Below, piece after piece: positions 17,724 through 27,200 of a stretch of 64,000 nucleotides of DNA. The notes under the pieces were generated by a model. The model was not told where the DNA came from. It saw only the letters and a program-made list of their open reading frames with translations, and searched no databases. The position numbers were made by a program, and so were the translations under genes. This DNA is from Prosthecobacter sp. (GTDB lineage: Bacteria; Verrucomicrobiota; Verrucomicrobiia; Verrucomicrobiales; Verrucomicrobiaceae), in the NCBI RefSeq assembly GCF_034366625.1, contig NZ_JAXMIH010000006.1:868001-932000 (forward strand), in the 5' to 3' direction. Within the stretch, counting starts at the first letter, position 1; each line of letters starts with the position of its first letter.

Positions 17724-18281
17724 TCACCAGTCAGGATCGACTTCGAAGTCGTCGGCGACGTTGATCTTGTCGGTTTTGAAGCGCTGGATCGATTTCACCA
17801 TCGCGGGGCTGGTCGATTGCTCGAACCAGGAGGCAGAGCACCACGGGTAGTCCTTGGCGACTCGCACGAGGCCATGACGCACGGCGTTTCCATGCGTGTA
17901 GTTAAGACGAGCGAAATACGAGTTCGTGTGCGTGAGCTGGGTCTCGCGAAAGTTGTGCCACACCTTGCGACCCGGCGTGCCGTCGAGCTTGTTCACCCAG
18001 CCGCTGAGTTTGACGTGCAGCATGCCGAGCATGGGTTCGAGTGTGGCAGGATCTTCCGGGGACTTGGCGACGAAGTGATAGTGGTTGGAGAAGACTGCCC
18101 AGGCTTCGAGATCCCAACCATATTTGGCGGTGACAGTCAGCAGGCCACGCTGGAGCACGTCGAGCCGCTTCGCGCCATGAAAGTGATGCGCCTTGAGGTA
18201 GGTTGCTGCCGTGACGAAGTAGGTGCCACGCTCCGTAAGCCGATGAGGCGGTGCATGCGGCCAATCGATGGTCTTGGGCAT
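17724..18281 (-). CDS. RAYT-type REP-associated transposase, second family
   Basis: A 185-residue Y1_Tnp protein. SNHYHFVAKS (about residues 64-73) is the HUH metal-binding site, and NYTHGNAVRHGLV followed by YPWCSASWF is the conserved C-terminal part carrying the presumed nucleophile region. It differs clearly from the RAYT at 39-638. It is framed on both sides by the same two-hairpin unit (17549-17713 and 18331-18494), the expected arrangement for a RAYT and its REPIN. The frame is intact. It follows the biosynthetic run on the same strand, separated by the right-hand REPIN. Confidence 0.88.
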   Translation of the reverse strand: MPKTIDWPHAPPHRLTERGTYFVTAATYLKAHHFHGAKRLDVLQRGLLTVTAKYGWDLEAWAVFSNHYHFVAKSPEDPATLEPMLGMLHVKLSGWVNKLDGTPGRKVWHNFRETQLTHTNSYFARLNYTHGNAVRHGLVRVAKDYPWCSASWFEQSTSPAMVKSIQRFKTDKINVADDFEVDPDW

Positions 18282-18330
18282 GGCCGGGAGTGTGGAGAAA
18301 CACGAGTGTTGCGCAAGTCGCGAAGCGTTT

Positions 18331-18359
18331 TGGAGTGCGGCGGCCCTCCGCCGCTTTGG
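18331..18359 (+). repeat. REP hairpin, right REPIN of RAYT-2, forward arm
   Basis: Identical over 29 bases to 17549-17577, on the other side of the transposase gene. Confidence 0.85.
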
Positions 18360-18454
18360 AGAGGTCTGGGAGGTGCGAATATCGGACCGATGGACTTGGG
18401 CAGTCTGGGGCTCCGATAGGGATGCTTTGAGTTTGTTTGCTTTGCGGACTCATG

Positions 18455-18494
18455 AAAGCGCTGGAGGGCCAGCGCACTCCAAAACGCTGTCGCG
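18455..18494 (-). repeat. REP hairpin, right REPIN of RAYT-2, reverse arm
   Basis: Identical over 40 bases to 17674-17713. It ends six bases before the ketosynthase stop codon and may terminate or stabilise the long minus-strand transcript. Confidence 0.85.
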
Positions 18495-18500
18495 ACTTCA

Positions 18501-19757
18501 TCACACCTTCCCCAAGATCAGCGCCACATTCGCGCCGCCGAAGCCGCTGCTGTTGCTCATGACCACGCTTGGCGCTTCATCGCATCGTTCCGTGAGAATC
18601 GAGATGCCTTCACACGCGGGATCGAGCTGCTGAATCTTGGCGGAGGCGGGCATGAAGCCTTCACGCAATGCCAGGCAGCAGATGCCAGCTTCCAAAGCGC
18701 CTGCGAGGCTCAAGCCATGGCCGGTGAGGGCTTTCGTGCTGCTGACTTTAGGCTTTGCATCGCCAGTAAACACGGATTTGAGAGCGCTCAGCTCGGCGAG
18801 ATCACCCGCAGTCGTCGCGGTGGCGTGGGCGTTGATGTAATTGACTGCGGAAGGTTCCAAGCTCGCGTCTTGGAGAGCGTTAGTCATGGCGCGGGCCAGA
18901 CCGCTGCCAGTGGGATCAGGGGCGACAACGTCGTAGCCGTCAGAGGCCTGGCCCCAGCCTTTGACCTCGGCATAAACCGTCGCGCCGCGTGCGGCGGCGT
19001 GTTCGGCGTCTTCGAGCACGAGGACAGCACCGCCGCCGGTGATGACAAAGCCGTCGCGACTCACATCAAAGGGCCTCGGAGCTAAGGCAGGATCGCTTTG
19101 TGAGCTGAGTGCACGCAGTGAAGCGAAGGGCAGAATGTTGTATGGATGACAATCTTCTGCACCGACGACGAACATGATCTTCTGCCTACCCAGGCGGATC
19201 AAATCACAGGCGCTGCCCAAGGCGTGGGAAGACGACGCACACGCACTGCTGAAGCCGACGGAAGCACCTTTGATGGCGAAACGGGCGGTGAGGTTGAGGT
19301 GCAGTGAGTTCGGCATGCCGGTGACAACCGTCGGTGCCGAAGTGCGTGCGGGTCCGCGAGTGAGGACGGATTCAATCGCCACATGCGTCAGCCAGGCTGA
19401 ACCCGCGGAAGCGCAGTAGAGGCCGGTTTGCGGAGCTGAAACGAGCGCTGGATCGAGTTTGGCATCACTGATGGCTTCTTCCATCGCGGCAACGGCATAG
19501 ACCGCATTGGGAACCATCGTTCGCAGTTCGGCGCGGCTGAATTGGACTTTCGCGGGAAAGGTCCAGTCGAGTGGATCGGCGCTAGAAAAGGAGAAGCCTT
19601 TGACTGTGCCCGCCAGTTTCACGCGATCATTCGCGGCGACGAGTTCAGGCATGACCTCGATGCCGCAGCGGCTTTCGCGCAGGCTTTCGAGCACGGCGGC
19701 GCGGTTGTTGCCGATGCTGGAGATGAAGCCGAGGCCGGTGACGACGACGCGGTTCAT
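18501..19757 (-). CDS. Beta-ketoacyl-ACP synthase (KAS I/II type)
   Basis: A 418-residue condensing enzyme. The Cys-His-His triad is visible: Cys173 in SSACASSSHAL, His311 in NAHATATTAGD (usually NxHGTxTxxGD), and His347 in TKALTGHGLSLAG with Lys342. It extends an acyl chain held on an acyl carrier protein. Its start codon overlaps the stop of the ACP gene by four bases (ATGA), so the two are translationally coupled and the ACP is the obvious partner. It is the last gene of the biosynthetic run. A dedicated starter-chain or side-chain synthase for the type III polyketide synthase product is my inference; a role in fatty acid synthesis is the alternative. Confidence 0.9.
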   Translation of the reverse strand: MNRVVVTGLGFISSIGNNRAAVLESLRESRCGIEVMPELVAANDRVKLAGTVKGFSFSSADPLDWTFPAKVQFSRAELRTMVPNAVYAVAAMEEAISDAKLDPALVSAPQTGLYCASAGSAWLTHVAIESVLTRGPARTSAPTVVTGMPNSLHLNLTARFAIKGASVGFSSACASSSHALGSACDLIRLGRQKIMFVVGAEDCHPYNILPFASLRALSSQSDPALAPRPFDVSRDGFVITGGGAVLVLEDAEHAAARGATVYAEVKGWGQASDGYDVVAPDPTGSGLARAMTNALQDASLEPSAVNYINAHATATTAGDLAELSALKSVFTGDAKPKVSSTKALTGHGLSLAGALEAGICCLALREGFMPASAKIQQLDPACEGISILTERCDEAPSVVMSNSSGFGGANVALILGKV

Positions 19758-20107
19758 GCGGCGAGCTTGGTGCGCAAAAAGGCCTTCAACTGACCCAGCG
19801 TGCGGATGTCATTCATCTCCTGGTTGGCCACGGTGATGCCCAGCACTTCCTCAGCGGTCATGACGACTTCGATCATGCCAAAGGAATCCATGCCGATGTC
19901 TTCAATCAATCGCGCTTCATCGGTAGCAGCCGCCACGCCTTCCGGTTTGGGATTCGCCGCGTCACGCTCCAGCACACCGAGGATGATGGCGGGCAGTTCA
20001 TCCTGATTCCGCGATTCTTCAAATCGCAACGCGGCTGCCACCGTCGCGTCGCTGCAACGTTTGAGCGACTTCTCGATCTCCTGCTTTCGTTCTTCGGTGA
20101 TGGGCAT
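19754..20107 (-). CDS. Acyl carrier protein
   Basis: A 117-residue carrier protein, longer than a housekeeping ACP (about 78). The C-terminal half is the ACP fold: LIEDIGMDSFGMIEVVMTAEEVLGI carries the phosphopantetheine attachment serine, Ser75, in GMDSF in place of the common GxDSL. The first 40 residues form an additional charged helical region (EERKQEIEKSLKRCSD). ATG 20107 is preferred to the upstream start. It overlaps the ketosynthase by four bases and follows the methyltransferase by 29 bases, so it is a pathway-specific carrier. Confidence 0.88.
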   Translation of the reverse strand: MPITEERKQEIEKSLKRCSDATVAAALRFEESRNQDELPAIILGVLERDAANPKPEGVAAATDEARLIEDIGMDSFGMIEVVMTAEEVLGITVANQEMNDIRTLGQLKAFLRTKLAA

Positions 20108-20136
20108 GGCGTTGTTTAATCGGTGCTGCCGCTGGT

Positions 20137-20985
20137 TCAAACCTTGTCCGCGCTGAAGACGCCGTAGCGTTGCACGCCGAGCTCATAGGCCAGCCAGATG
20201 CGGAAGAGGGTGAGGGCGAAGATGCGGTTGGGGTTTTTCGAGCTGAACAAGAAGCGGCGGTAGTGCGGCTTGGTAAACAGGCCCTTCACCGTGCGCCAGG
20301 CACACAGCGGCCAGGTGCGTTTCACTTGTTTGGCGTAGTCTTTGAACTGGTAGTTCACAAAGCCTGCGGCCTCAGTGGCGGCGCGGAATTCGCTTTCCGG
20401 CCTGACACCGGCGATTTGGGTCTCGCGCGTGATGGCGTCGATGAGATGACGTTTGGCCCAAGGACCGGGATGTTCGCAGGACATCCAAGCAGCGGCAACG
20501 AGACGGCCACCGGGTTTCATCACGCGATAGCACTCGCGGAAAAAGGTGGGCAGGTCCGGCATGTGTTCGAGACTTTCGACGGTTTGCACGACATCGAAGC
20601 GATTGTCGGGAAGCTGGTTTTCATACCAATCACGCACCATGAAGGTCGTTTTGCCAGGCACGTTGTTGTTGGCCTGCGCGTAGGCGAGCTGCACGGACGA
20701 AATGGTCATGCCGGTGACGTTTGCGCCGTAGCGCTGCGCGAGAATTTTTGCCGTGGCGCCGTAGCCGCAGCCGATGTCACAGACATCGGTGTTTTGACCC
20801 GTGTGGCCGAGTTCGGCGACCATTTTGACCAGATTCTCCGCCGCCTCGGTGTCGGTTTCCTTGCCGGTGAACCAAACGCCGTGGTGGACGTGCTCGCCCC
20901 AGATCTCGCGGTAAAATTGGTCGAGGTCGTCGTAGTGCGAAGCAGCGCCGTCGATGGTGGGGGTGTATTCGAGAGTCGTGGTCAT
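20137..20985 (-). CDS. SAM-dependent methyltransferase (UbiE/cyclopropane synthase-like)
   Basis: A 282-residue class I methyltransferase. Motif I is VCDIGCGYGATAKILA (about residues 68-83), followed by GMTISSVQLAYA and FDVVQTVESLEHM. The pattern resembles tocopherol/sarcosine-type and cyclopropane-synthase-like C- or O-methyltransferases. GEHVHHGVWFTGKET near residue 30-45 is also typical of that group. Three bases separate it from the FAD monooxygenase gene. In this setting it most likely methylates the aromatic polyketide product; the position is unknown. Confidence 0.85.
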   Translation of the reverse strand: MTTTLEYTPTIDGAASHYDDLDQFYREIWGEHVHHGVWFTGKETDTEAAENLVKMVAELGHTGQNTDVCDIGCGYGATAKILAQRYGANVTGMTISSVQLAYAQANNNVPGKTTFMVRDWYENQLPDNRFDVVQTVESLEHMPDLPTFFRECYRVMKPGGRLVAAAWMSCEHPGPWAKRHLIDAITRETQIAGVRPESEFRAATEAAGFVNYQFKDYAKQVKRTWPLCAWRTVKGLFTKPHYRRFLFSSKNPNRIFALTLFRIWLAYELGVQRYGVFSADKV

Positions 20986-20988
20986 GAA

Positions 20989-22158
20989 TCAAACGGTGCG
21001 CGGTTTCAAACTGGCCTGCGGGACGCGGGCGAGCGTGTTGAATGGGATGGTGAGCATGGCGTAGAACGGTCCCATGCGGCGTGCGATGGGGCCCTGGCAA
21101 AGCAGGAACTTCAAAATGGCATCGCGCAGGATCGAGAGTTTTCTTCCGCGCCAGGTGCCAAGCCACATGCCCCATTCAGCGCGGAAGATGGCGGTCTTCG
21201 CGGCCTTGCGGCGGAAGCGGCTGTAAGCGGGCAGCAGCGAGCATGGATCGCCATGACTGAGCACCTCGGCGAGGAACTCCGCATCGGCAAAGCCGGTGTT
21301 CATGCCCTGGCCGCCGATGGGGCTCATGCCGTGCGCGGCATCGCCGCAGAGGATGACGCGGCCATCGTAGTAGCGGTCGCAATTGAAGCGGCGCGGTGTG
21401 AAGACGCTTTCATTGACTTGATCCGCCACCGGCACGTCGAGGCCGGTGCGCAGGCGGGTGAGTTCGCTGACGAGACCTTTCGGCGGCTGATCGAGGCGCG
21501 TGTCGGTTTGCACGATCCAGCGTCTTTGACCGCCGGGCAGCGGAAACGATTCCACAGAACCCGTGGAGGTGAAAAAGAGGTGCGCTTCTTCACCGAATCC
21601 AGTGCGGTCAATGAAGTCGCCCATGAGAAAGTGGAGGTCATAGGCATGTGCGGGCGCCTTCATGCCGATCCACTCACGCACACGGCTGCGGCTGCCGTCG
21701 CACGCGATGACGTAACGAGCGGTGAGCTCACGATCACCGTCACGCACGACGCAGTGATCGTCGGACTGCCTCACCTCGCTGACTTCGCAGCCGGTTTCGA
21801 TGAATTCAGCGCCGAGATGCTTTTGCAGAATGGCAATCGTCGTCACCTGTGGGAGCGCGAGGATGAAGCGATGCTCGTCCGGGATGTCGCGGAACGTCAT
21901 GCAGCCGAGCAGGCCGCTCTGGCCATGCACGAAGCAGTCCCGCACCTTCAACCCGGCATCAATGAACTCGGAAGTCAGCCCAAGCTTGTTCAAGATATGC
22001 AACGAAGGCGGCGTGATGCCGATGGCGGCGGAGTGCGGGATGGGTTGCGTGCGTTTTTCCAGCACGCGGATGCGCAGGCCCTGTTTTTTGAGCAAGCAGG
22101 CCAGCAGCAGGCCCACTGGGCCGCCACCGACGATGATCACATCAAAATCCGTCTTCAT
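20989..22158 (-). CDS. FAD-dependent aromatic monooxygenase (PHBH/UbiH family)
   Basis: A 389-residue flavoprotein hydroxylase. The dinucleotide fold GGGPVG (residues 11-16), the DG motif CDGSRSRVR and the GD motif GDAAHGMSPIGGQGMNTG are all present. These enzymes hydroxylate phenols or quinone precursors with NAD(P)H and oxygen. The start overlaps the stop of the type III polyketide synthase gene by four bases (ATGA). The combination polyketide synthase, monooxygenase and methyltransferase matches the logic of Streptomyces srsABC, which makes alkylresorcinol-derived quinones. The basic tail (SLKPRTV) is unremarkable. Confidence 0.9.
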   Translation of the reverse strand: MKTDFDVIIVGGGPVGLLLACLLKKQGLRIRVLEKRTQPIPHSAAIGITPPSLHILNKLGLTSEFIDAGLKVRDCFVHGQSGLLGCMTFRDIPDEHRFILALPQVTTIAILQKHLGAEFIETGCEVSEVRQSDDHCVVRDGDRELTARYVIACDGSRSRVREWIGMKAPAHAYDLHFLMGDFIDRTGFGEEAHLFFTSTGSVESFPLPGGQRRWIVQTDTRLDQPPKGLVSELTRLRTGLDVPVADQVNESVFTPRRFNCDRYYDGRVILCGDAAHGMSPIGGQGMNTGFADAEFLAEVLSHGDPCSLLPAYSRFRRKAAKTAIFRAEWGMWLGTWRGRKLSILRDAILKFLLCQGPIARRMGPFYAMLTIPFNTLARVPQASLKPRTV

Positions 22159-23300
22159 GCTCGGATCGTGGTTTTCGATTTCTTCGGCGCGGTGATCGCC
22201 GCGCCGCAGCGCTCCAGCACCGCCGTTTCCACCGTCAATCCGGGACCGAAGGCGATGGCGCAGGTCGTGGCACGGTCGGTTTCGGCCTCTTCGAGCATGC
22301 CTTTGAGCACAAACATGACCGTGGGGCTGCTCATGTTGCCGTAATCACGCAGCACGTCGCGGGACATCTCCAGCGCCTCGGCAGGCAGTTCGAGATGCTG
22401 CTCCACCTGATCGAGAATCGCCCGCCCGCCGGGATGCACGGCCCATTCGTCGATGTCGCCGATCTGCATCTCACGTTTGGCGAGGATGCCGCCGAGCATC
22501 TCACGGATGTTGCTGCCGATGAGATCAGGCACATAAGCGGAGAGCACCATGTTGAAACCGTTGTCGCCGATGTCCCAGGCCATGTGCGCCTCGCTGGACG
22601 GCACAAGCGCCGAGTGGAAGCCCTGCACGCGATAGTAAGGCCGGTCGCCTGCCGGTTTGCGCGCGCTCATGATCGCCGCCGCCGCACCATCGGCGAAGAG
22701 CGCGTTCGCCACGATGCTTTCGGGCTTGTCACTGACTTGCAGATGCAGCGAGCAAAGTTCCAGGCACATCACGAGCACCACCGCGTTTGGATTCGCCTCA
22801 CAAAACTGCGCCGCCATGCGCATGGCGGGAAAAGCCGCGTAGCAGCCCATGAAGCCGATGGTGTAGCGCTCCACGCTCTCGTTCAGCCCGAGGTCGCGGA
22901 TGATGTGATAATCCGGTCCTGGATTCGCAAAGCCCGTGCAGGAGGCGAAGACAATGTGCGTGATGTCTTCTTTATTGAACTGTGGGCACTCGGCGAGGGT
23001 CTTGCGGGCGAGCTTCACCGCGAGTTCGCGTGAGGCTTTGGCATAAAGCGTGTTCCGCTGGCCGGTGGTGGGCGAATTGATAGTTCCGTCAGGCAGCGTG
23101 CGGAAGAGTTCGCCGTCGTCCTTCAGGAAATCATCGCTCGCGCTGTAGCGTGTGTCGATGCCGGTGCGCTCGTAGATCATCTCGACCATGCGTTTGGCGC
23201 GCGGTTCGCTGACCCAGCCTTTCATCCGGGAACAGGCGAATTCATTGCTGTAAATGTACGGCGGTGTGTCCGTCGCGATGTGATGAATGTAAGCGGGCAT
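22155..23300 (-). CDS. Type III polyketide synthase (chalcone/stilbene synthase family)
   Basis: A 381-residue enzyme with the complete triad: Cys153 in GFMGCYAAF, His289 in WAVHPGGRAI and Asn322 in YGNMSSPT. It condenses an acyl starter with malonyl units without a carrier protein and cyclises the product. Bacterial members near FAD hydroxylases and methyltransferases usually make long-chain alkylresorcinols or alkylpyrones. It begins five bases after the YceI gene stop and overlaps the next gene by four bases, so it is central to the operon. The C-terminal GPGLTVETAVLE is canonical. The exact product cannot be deduced. Confidence 0.93.
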   Translation of the reverse strand: MPAYIHHIATDTPPYIYSNEFACSRMKGWVSEPRAKRMVEMIYERTGIDTRYSASDDFLKDDGELFRTLPDGTINSPTTGQRNTLYAKASRELAVKLARKTLAECPQFNKEDITHIVFASCTGFANPGPDYHIIRDLGLNESVERYTIGFMGCYAAFPAMRMAAQFCEANPNAVVLVMCLELCSLHLQVSDKPESIVANALFADGAAAAIMSARKPAGDRPYYRVQGFHSALVPSSEAHMAWDIGDNGFNMVLSAYVPDLIGSNIREMLGGILAKREMQIGDIDEWAVHPGGRAILDQVEQHLELPAEALEMSRDVLRDYGNMSSPTVMFVLKGMLEEAETDRATTCAIAFGPGLTVETAVLERCGAAITAPKKSKTTIRA

Positions 23301-23305
23301 GAAGA

Positions 23306-23890
23306 TCAGTTCTGAGTGAGTGTAACGGAGGCATGAACCTTGATGCCATCCCCCACTTTGATGAATAACAGCACCGTGGGGACGCTAATGCCGCTGGCTT
23401 TCAGCGAGACGGGGAAGTCGAGATCAAAGGTGGCCTTTTTGCCGGCGAGTTTCCAGTTCGAGATCGTTCCGGTGACGTTTTGCGGCTTGCCGAGCAGATT
23501 CAGCTCAATGGGTAGTTTGGTAGGAGTGCTTGCGGCGGCAATCTCACTGAACTTTGCGTCAATCTTGCCAACGATGAGCGGATGCGCGTCCACTTGCATC
23601 GCCTTGCGCATGTTGGCATCGCGTTTCGGTTCGGCGGTGTCCATGTTTGCAGCTTTGACGGTCACTTCGGCCTTTACGCGTTGGGGTCTGTCACCATCCA
23701 TGGTGACATCGGCCTTGAATGGCTCCACCGCGACCTTGCCGCCCCAGTCATGCAGCGTGGAGGTGCCGTCAAAGGAGATGCGGGCGGTGCCGCTCCATGT
23801 TTCGGCATGGAGGAAGGAGCCGAAGACAACGAGGAGAAGTAATAGCGGTGTTTTCAAAGTCGAGGGGTGGCTGAGGATGGCAACGTACAC
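23306..23890 (-). CDS. YceI-family periplasmic lipid-binding protein
   Basis: A 194-residue exported protein of the YceI family. After a hydrophobic leader (LLLLLVVFGSFLHA) come FDGTSTLHDWGGKV, VKAANMDT..KRDANMRKAM and LNLLGKPQNVTGTI, which trace the lipocalin-like barrel. YceI proteins bind polyisoprenoid or other long-chain lipids. GTG 23890 is given as the start; TTG 23857 would give a tidier signal peptide and remove the 37-base overlap with the preceding gene. Placement directly before the polyketide synthase suggests that it carries the hydrophobic product or its precursor; this is inferred. Confidence 0.87.
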   Translation of the reverse strand: MYVAILSHPSTLKTPLLLLLVVFGSFLHAETWSGTARISFDGTSTLHDWGGKVAVEPFKADVTMDGDRPQRVKAEVTVKAANMDTAEPKRDANMRKAMQVDAHPLIVGKIDAKFSEIAAASTPTKLPIELNLLGKPQNVTGTISNWKLAGKKATFDLDFPVSLKASGISVPTVLLFIKVGDGIKVHASVTLTQN

Positions 23891-24216
23891 TTCTTGTTAG
23901 CATGGATAAGGCTGATTTGGGTGACAAAATCAGGACCGAAGAGCGGTCGATGGAGCTTCACCTGGATTCTCATTCCAGATGATAACGCCATTGGGCTGCT
24001 GTCGGACGAATCATTCCAGAGTTTGGCCCAGGCCGTATAAACGAAGCGTCTGACTGCGCCGCCATCTTGTGCCAAGACGATCTCCCGACTGGCGTGATCG
24101 ACTTTTTGAACGACGCCGGTCATGGTGGTGCCCATCGGCCGTCGTGCGTGGGCCGCATGCGGCATCAGGGCGATGACGAGGGCCAGCATGAGAAGCTGTA
24201 GTGTGGGCGCTTTCAT
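23854..24216 (-). CDS. Small exported OB-like protein, possibly CusF-like
   Basis: A 120-residue protein with signal peptide (MKAPTLQLLMLALVIALMPHAAHA). The mature part, GVVQKVDHASREIVLAQDGG...FVYTAWAKLW...GMRIQVKL...DFVTQISL, has the strand pattern of a small OB barrel and loosely resembles CusF-type chaperones that accompany HME pumps; the Met ligands of CusF are not evident. The ATG overlaps the stop of the RND pump gene (ATGA), and its 3' end overlaps the YceI reading frame by 37 bases if the GTG start of the latter is used. It is thus embedded in the run. Function tentative. Confidence 0.6.
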   Translation of the reverse strand: MKAPTLQLLMLALVIALMPHAAHARRPMGTTMTGVVQKVDHASREIVLAQDGGAVRRFVYTAWAKLWNDSSDSSPMALSSGMRIQVKLHRPLFGPDFVTQISLIHANKKCTLPSSATPRL

Positions 24217-27200
24217 ATCGCGGGTTGGGCGTCGGGAATCATCTGGGCATCGTCGCAGTGCGCAGGATCGCGTTGTCTTTGGGGTCGTCCGAGCAGCCAG
24301 CGATACAGCACTGGCAGCAGGAACAGTGTGAGGAAGGTGCTGCTGACGATTCCGCCGATGACGACGGTGGCGAGCGGGCGCTGGACTTCGGCGCCAGCGC
24401 CTTCGCTGATGGCCATGGGGATGAAGCCGAGGCTGGCGACCATGGCGGTCATCAAAACGGGGCGCAGACGTTGCAGGCTGCCTTCTGTGACGGCTTGCTC
24501 GGCATCGCGGCCTTCGTTGCGGAGCTGGTTGAAGCAACTGATGAGCACCACGCCATTGAGCACGGCCACGCCGCACAGCGCGATGAAGCCGATGGCGGCG
24601 CTGATGCTGAAGGGCAGGTCGCGCATCCACAGGGCAAGCACGCCGCCGGTGATGGCGAGCGGAATGCCGGTGTAGATGATAAGCGTCTGCGTGACGCTTT
24701 TGAAAGTGGCGTGGATGAGCACAAAGATGAGCACCAGCGCGAGCGGCACGACGATCATGAGCCGTGCGCGGGCTTCTTGCAGATGCTCAAACTGGCCGCC
24801 GAAATCGACGCGGTAGCCTTCGGGCATCTGGATGCTCGCGGCGATCATTTCGCGGGCCGCGTTGACGTAGGCTTCGGAATCGGTGCCACCGGCGAGATCG
24901 ACATTGAGTCCGACACGACGATGACCGTCTTCACGGCCAATCGCATCGACCTGCGGCACTTCCACGAAGTCGGCGAGGCGACCGAGAGTGATGAGACCGC
25001 CGTCCTGAGTGCGCACGGGCAGCGCTTTCATGACCTCGGGGTTGTTGCGCAGGGACTCTGGCAGGCGCACGACGATGGCGCGGCGGCGATTGTTTTCGAT
25101 CAACATGCCTGCGGTGTGTCCAGCCATCGCGGTGGTGATGGCGGCGTTCACTTCGGCGGCTTCGACGTTGTATTTGAGCATGGAGGCGCGGTCCACGCGG
25201 ATCTCGAGCACCGGCACGCGGCCCTGGCTTTCAAACTCGGCGTTGTCCGTGCCTGCGATGCCTTCGAGGATCGTTTTGACCTCTCCGGCGATCTTTTCCA
25301 TCGTGTCGTAGTCATCGCCAAAGATGCGTACGGCCAGATCGGCGCGGGAGCCTTCGAGCATCTCATTGAAACGCATCTGGATCGGCTGCGCGAAGTCGTA
25401 ATCCTGCTCCGGCACCTCCTTGGCGAGTTCTTCGCGCACCAGCTCGGCCAGGCGGTCACGATTCACCGGTTTGCCGTTTTCTTGGCGCCATTCGGACTGC
25501 GGTTTGTAGAAGACGTAGAGGTCGTACTCGCCGGGAGACATCGGATCAGTCGCCACCTCGCTGGTGCCGACACGGGCGAAGGTGCGTGTGACTTCCGGCA
25601 CTTTAGTTATGAGATACTGCTGTGTTTTGATGCAGCGATTCAGCGAGGTCTTGAGGCTGGTGTTGGCGGGTTGATAGACCATGGCCGTCCAGGAGCCTTC
25701 ATTGAGCGTGGGCACGAATTCCTGCTTCAAACTCATGAACAGCATCACCGTGCCGATGAGCAGCACCGCGACGCCACCGACCACGCCCCAGCGCGACTTC
25801 CAGGCGATGCTCAAAGACGGCGCGTAGGCCGCCTTGACCCAGCGCATGAGAAAATTGTCCTTCTCACTGATGTTGCCTCGAAGCAGCAAGGAGCAGAGCG
25901 CGGGCATGAGCGTGAGCGCGAGAATCAAAGCGCCGCCGAGTGCCAGCATGACCGTGATGGCCATCGGGTGGAACATTTTCCCTTCGATGCCGGTGAGCGC
26001 GAGGATGGGCAGATAAACGAGCGTGATGATCAGCACGCCGAAGAACATGGGGCTGCCGACTTGCTCGCCCGCCTCACGCACGGCGTTCATGCGCTCCTTG
26101 GCGGTCAGTTTGCGTCCCAGCTCGTGCTGCTTCTCGCCGAGCACGCGGACGATGTTTTCGACCATCACGACGGCACCGTCGATGATGAGGCCGAAGTCCA
26201 CGGCTCCGAGTGACATCAGATTTCCAGACACTCCGCCGAAGGTCATGCCGATGAGGGCAAACAAGAACGAAAGCGGGATGGCGAGCGCCACGATGAGCGC
26301 CGCGCGCCAGTTTCCGAGCAGGACGAGCAGCACGACGATGACGAGGATGGCTCCTTCAAAGAGATTGTGCTTCACGGTGTCGATGGTGCGGTCCACGACC
26401 TCGCTGCGGGCATACTGGATGCGGATTTCGAGGCTGGCGGGCAGCTTCTTTTGCAGCTCGCCGAGCTTTTCTTCGACGCGCTTGCTGATGATGCGGCTGT
26501 TTTCGCCGACGAGCATCATCACGGTACCGAGCACGGCTTCCTCGCCGTTTTCGACGGCGCAACCGGTGCGCACGTTGCTGCCGATGCCGACTTCCGCGAG
26601 ATCCTTCACGCGCAGCGGCTCGATGCCTGCGGCGAATTTGACGGGCAGATTCGCGATGTCCTCCGCGCTTGTGACTTTGCTCACGCCACGAATCAGCACG
26701 CGGTCATTGCCACGCTCAATGACTCCGCCGCCGGCATTATCGACGTTTTGGCCGATGATCTCGGCCAGTTCGCCGAAAGTCATGCCTGCGTTCACAAGCG
26801 ACTCGGGTTTGGGCAGGATGACGAGCTGGCGTTCGTAGCCGCCGCTGCTGTTCACCTCCGCGACGCCGGGCACCGTGCGCAAAAAAGGCTTCACGATGTA
26901 GTCGTGCGCCTCGCGCAGGTCCATGAGCTGACGCTCACGCGTTTGTTGGCGCTGCGGCGCGTCCTTTTTGTAGTCGAGCGTGTAATAGACGATCTCGCCC
27001 AGGCCCGTGCTGATGGGAGACATCTGCGGGCTGAGTCCGGCGGGCAGATCGACCTGCACAAGACGTTCACTCACGAGCTGGCGCGCACGAAACAGGTCAA
27101 AGCCATCGCGAAACACGAGCGTGACCTGCGAGAGGCCGGACTTGGTGAGCGAGCGAAATTCCTCCACGCCCTGAATGCCCGCGAGCGCGAGTTCCAGCGG

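Noticed and set aside
17553-18419. 288-codon plus-strand frame covering the REPIN hairpins and the second RAYT
   Set aside because: It runs through both repeat units and antisense to the transposase; not a gene.
17549-18494. Possible CRISPR-like direct repeats
   Set aside because: Only two copies of each repeat, each a hairpin, in inverted pairs around a RAYT gene; no array and no cas genes.
20170-22344. 724-codon open frame on the plus strand opposite the methyltransferase, monooxygenase and part of the polyketide synthase genes
   Set aside because: It is antisense to three genes with complete catalytic motifs and has a composition typical of the reverse reading of GC-rich genes; no domain is recognisable.
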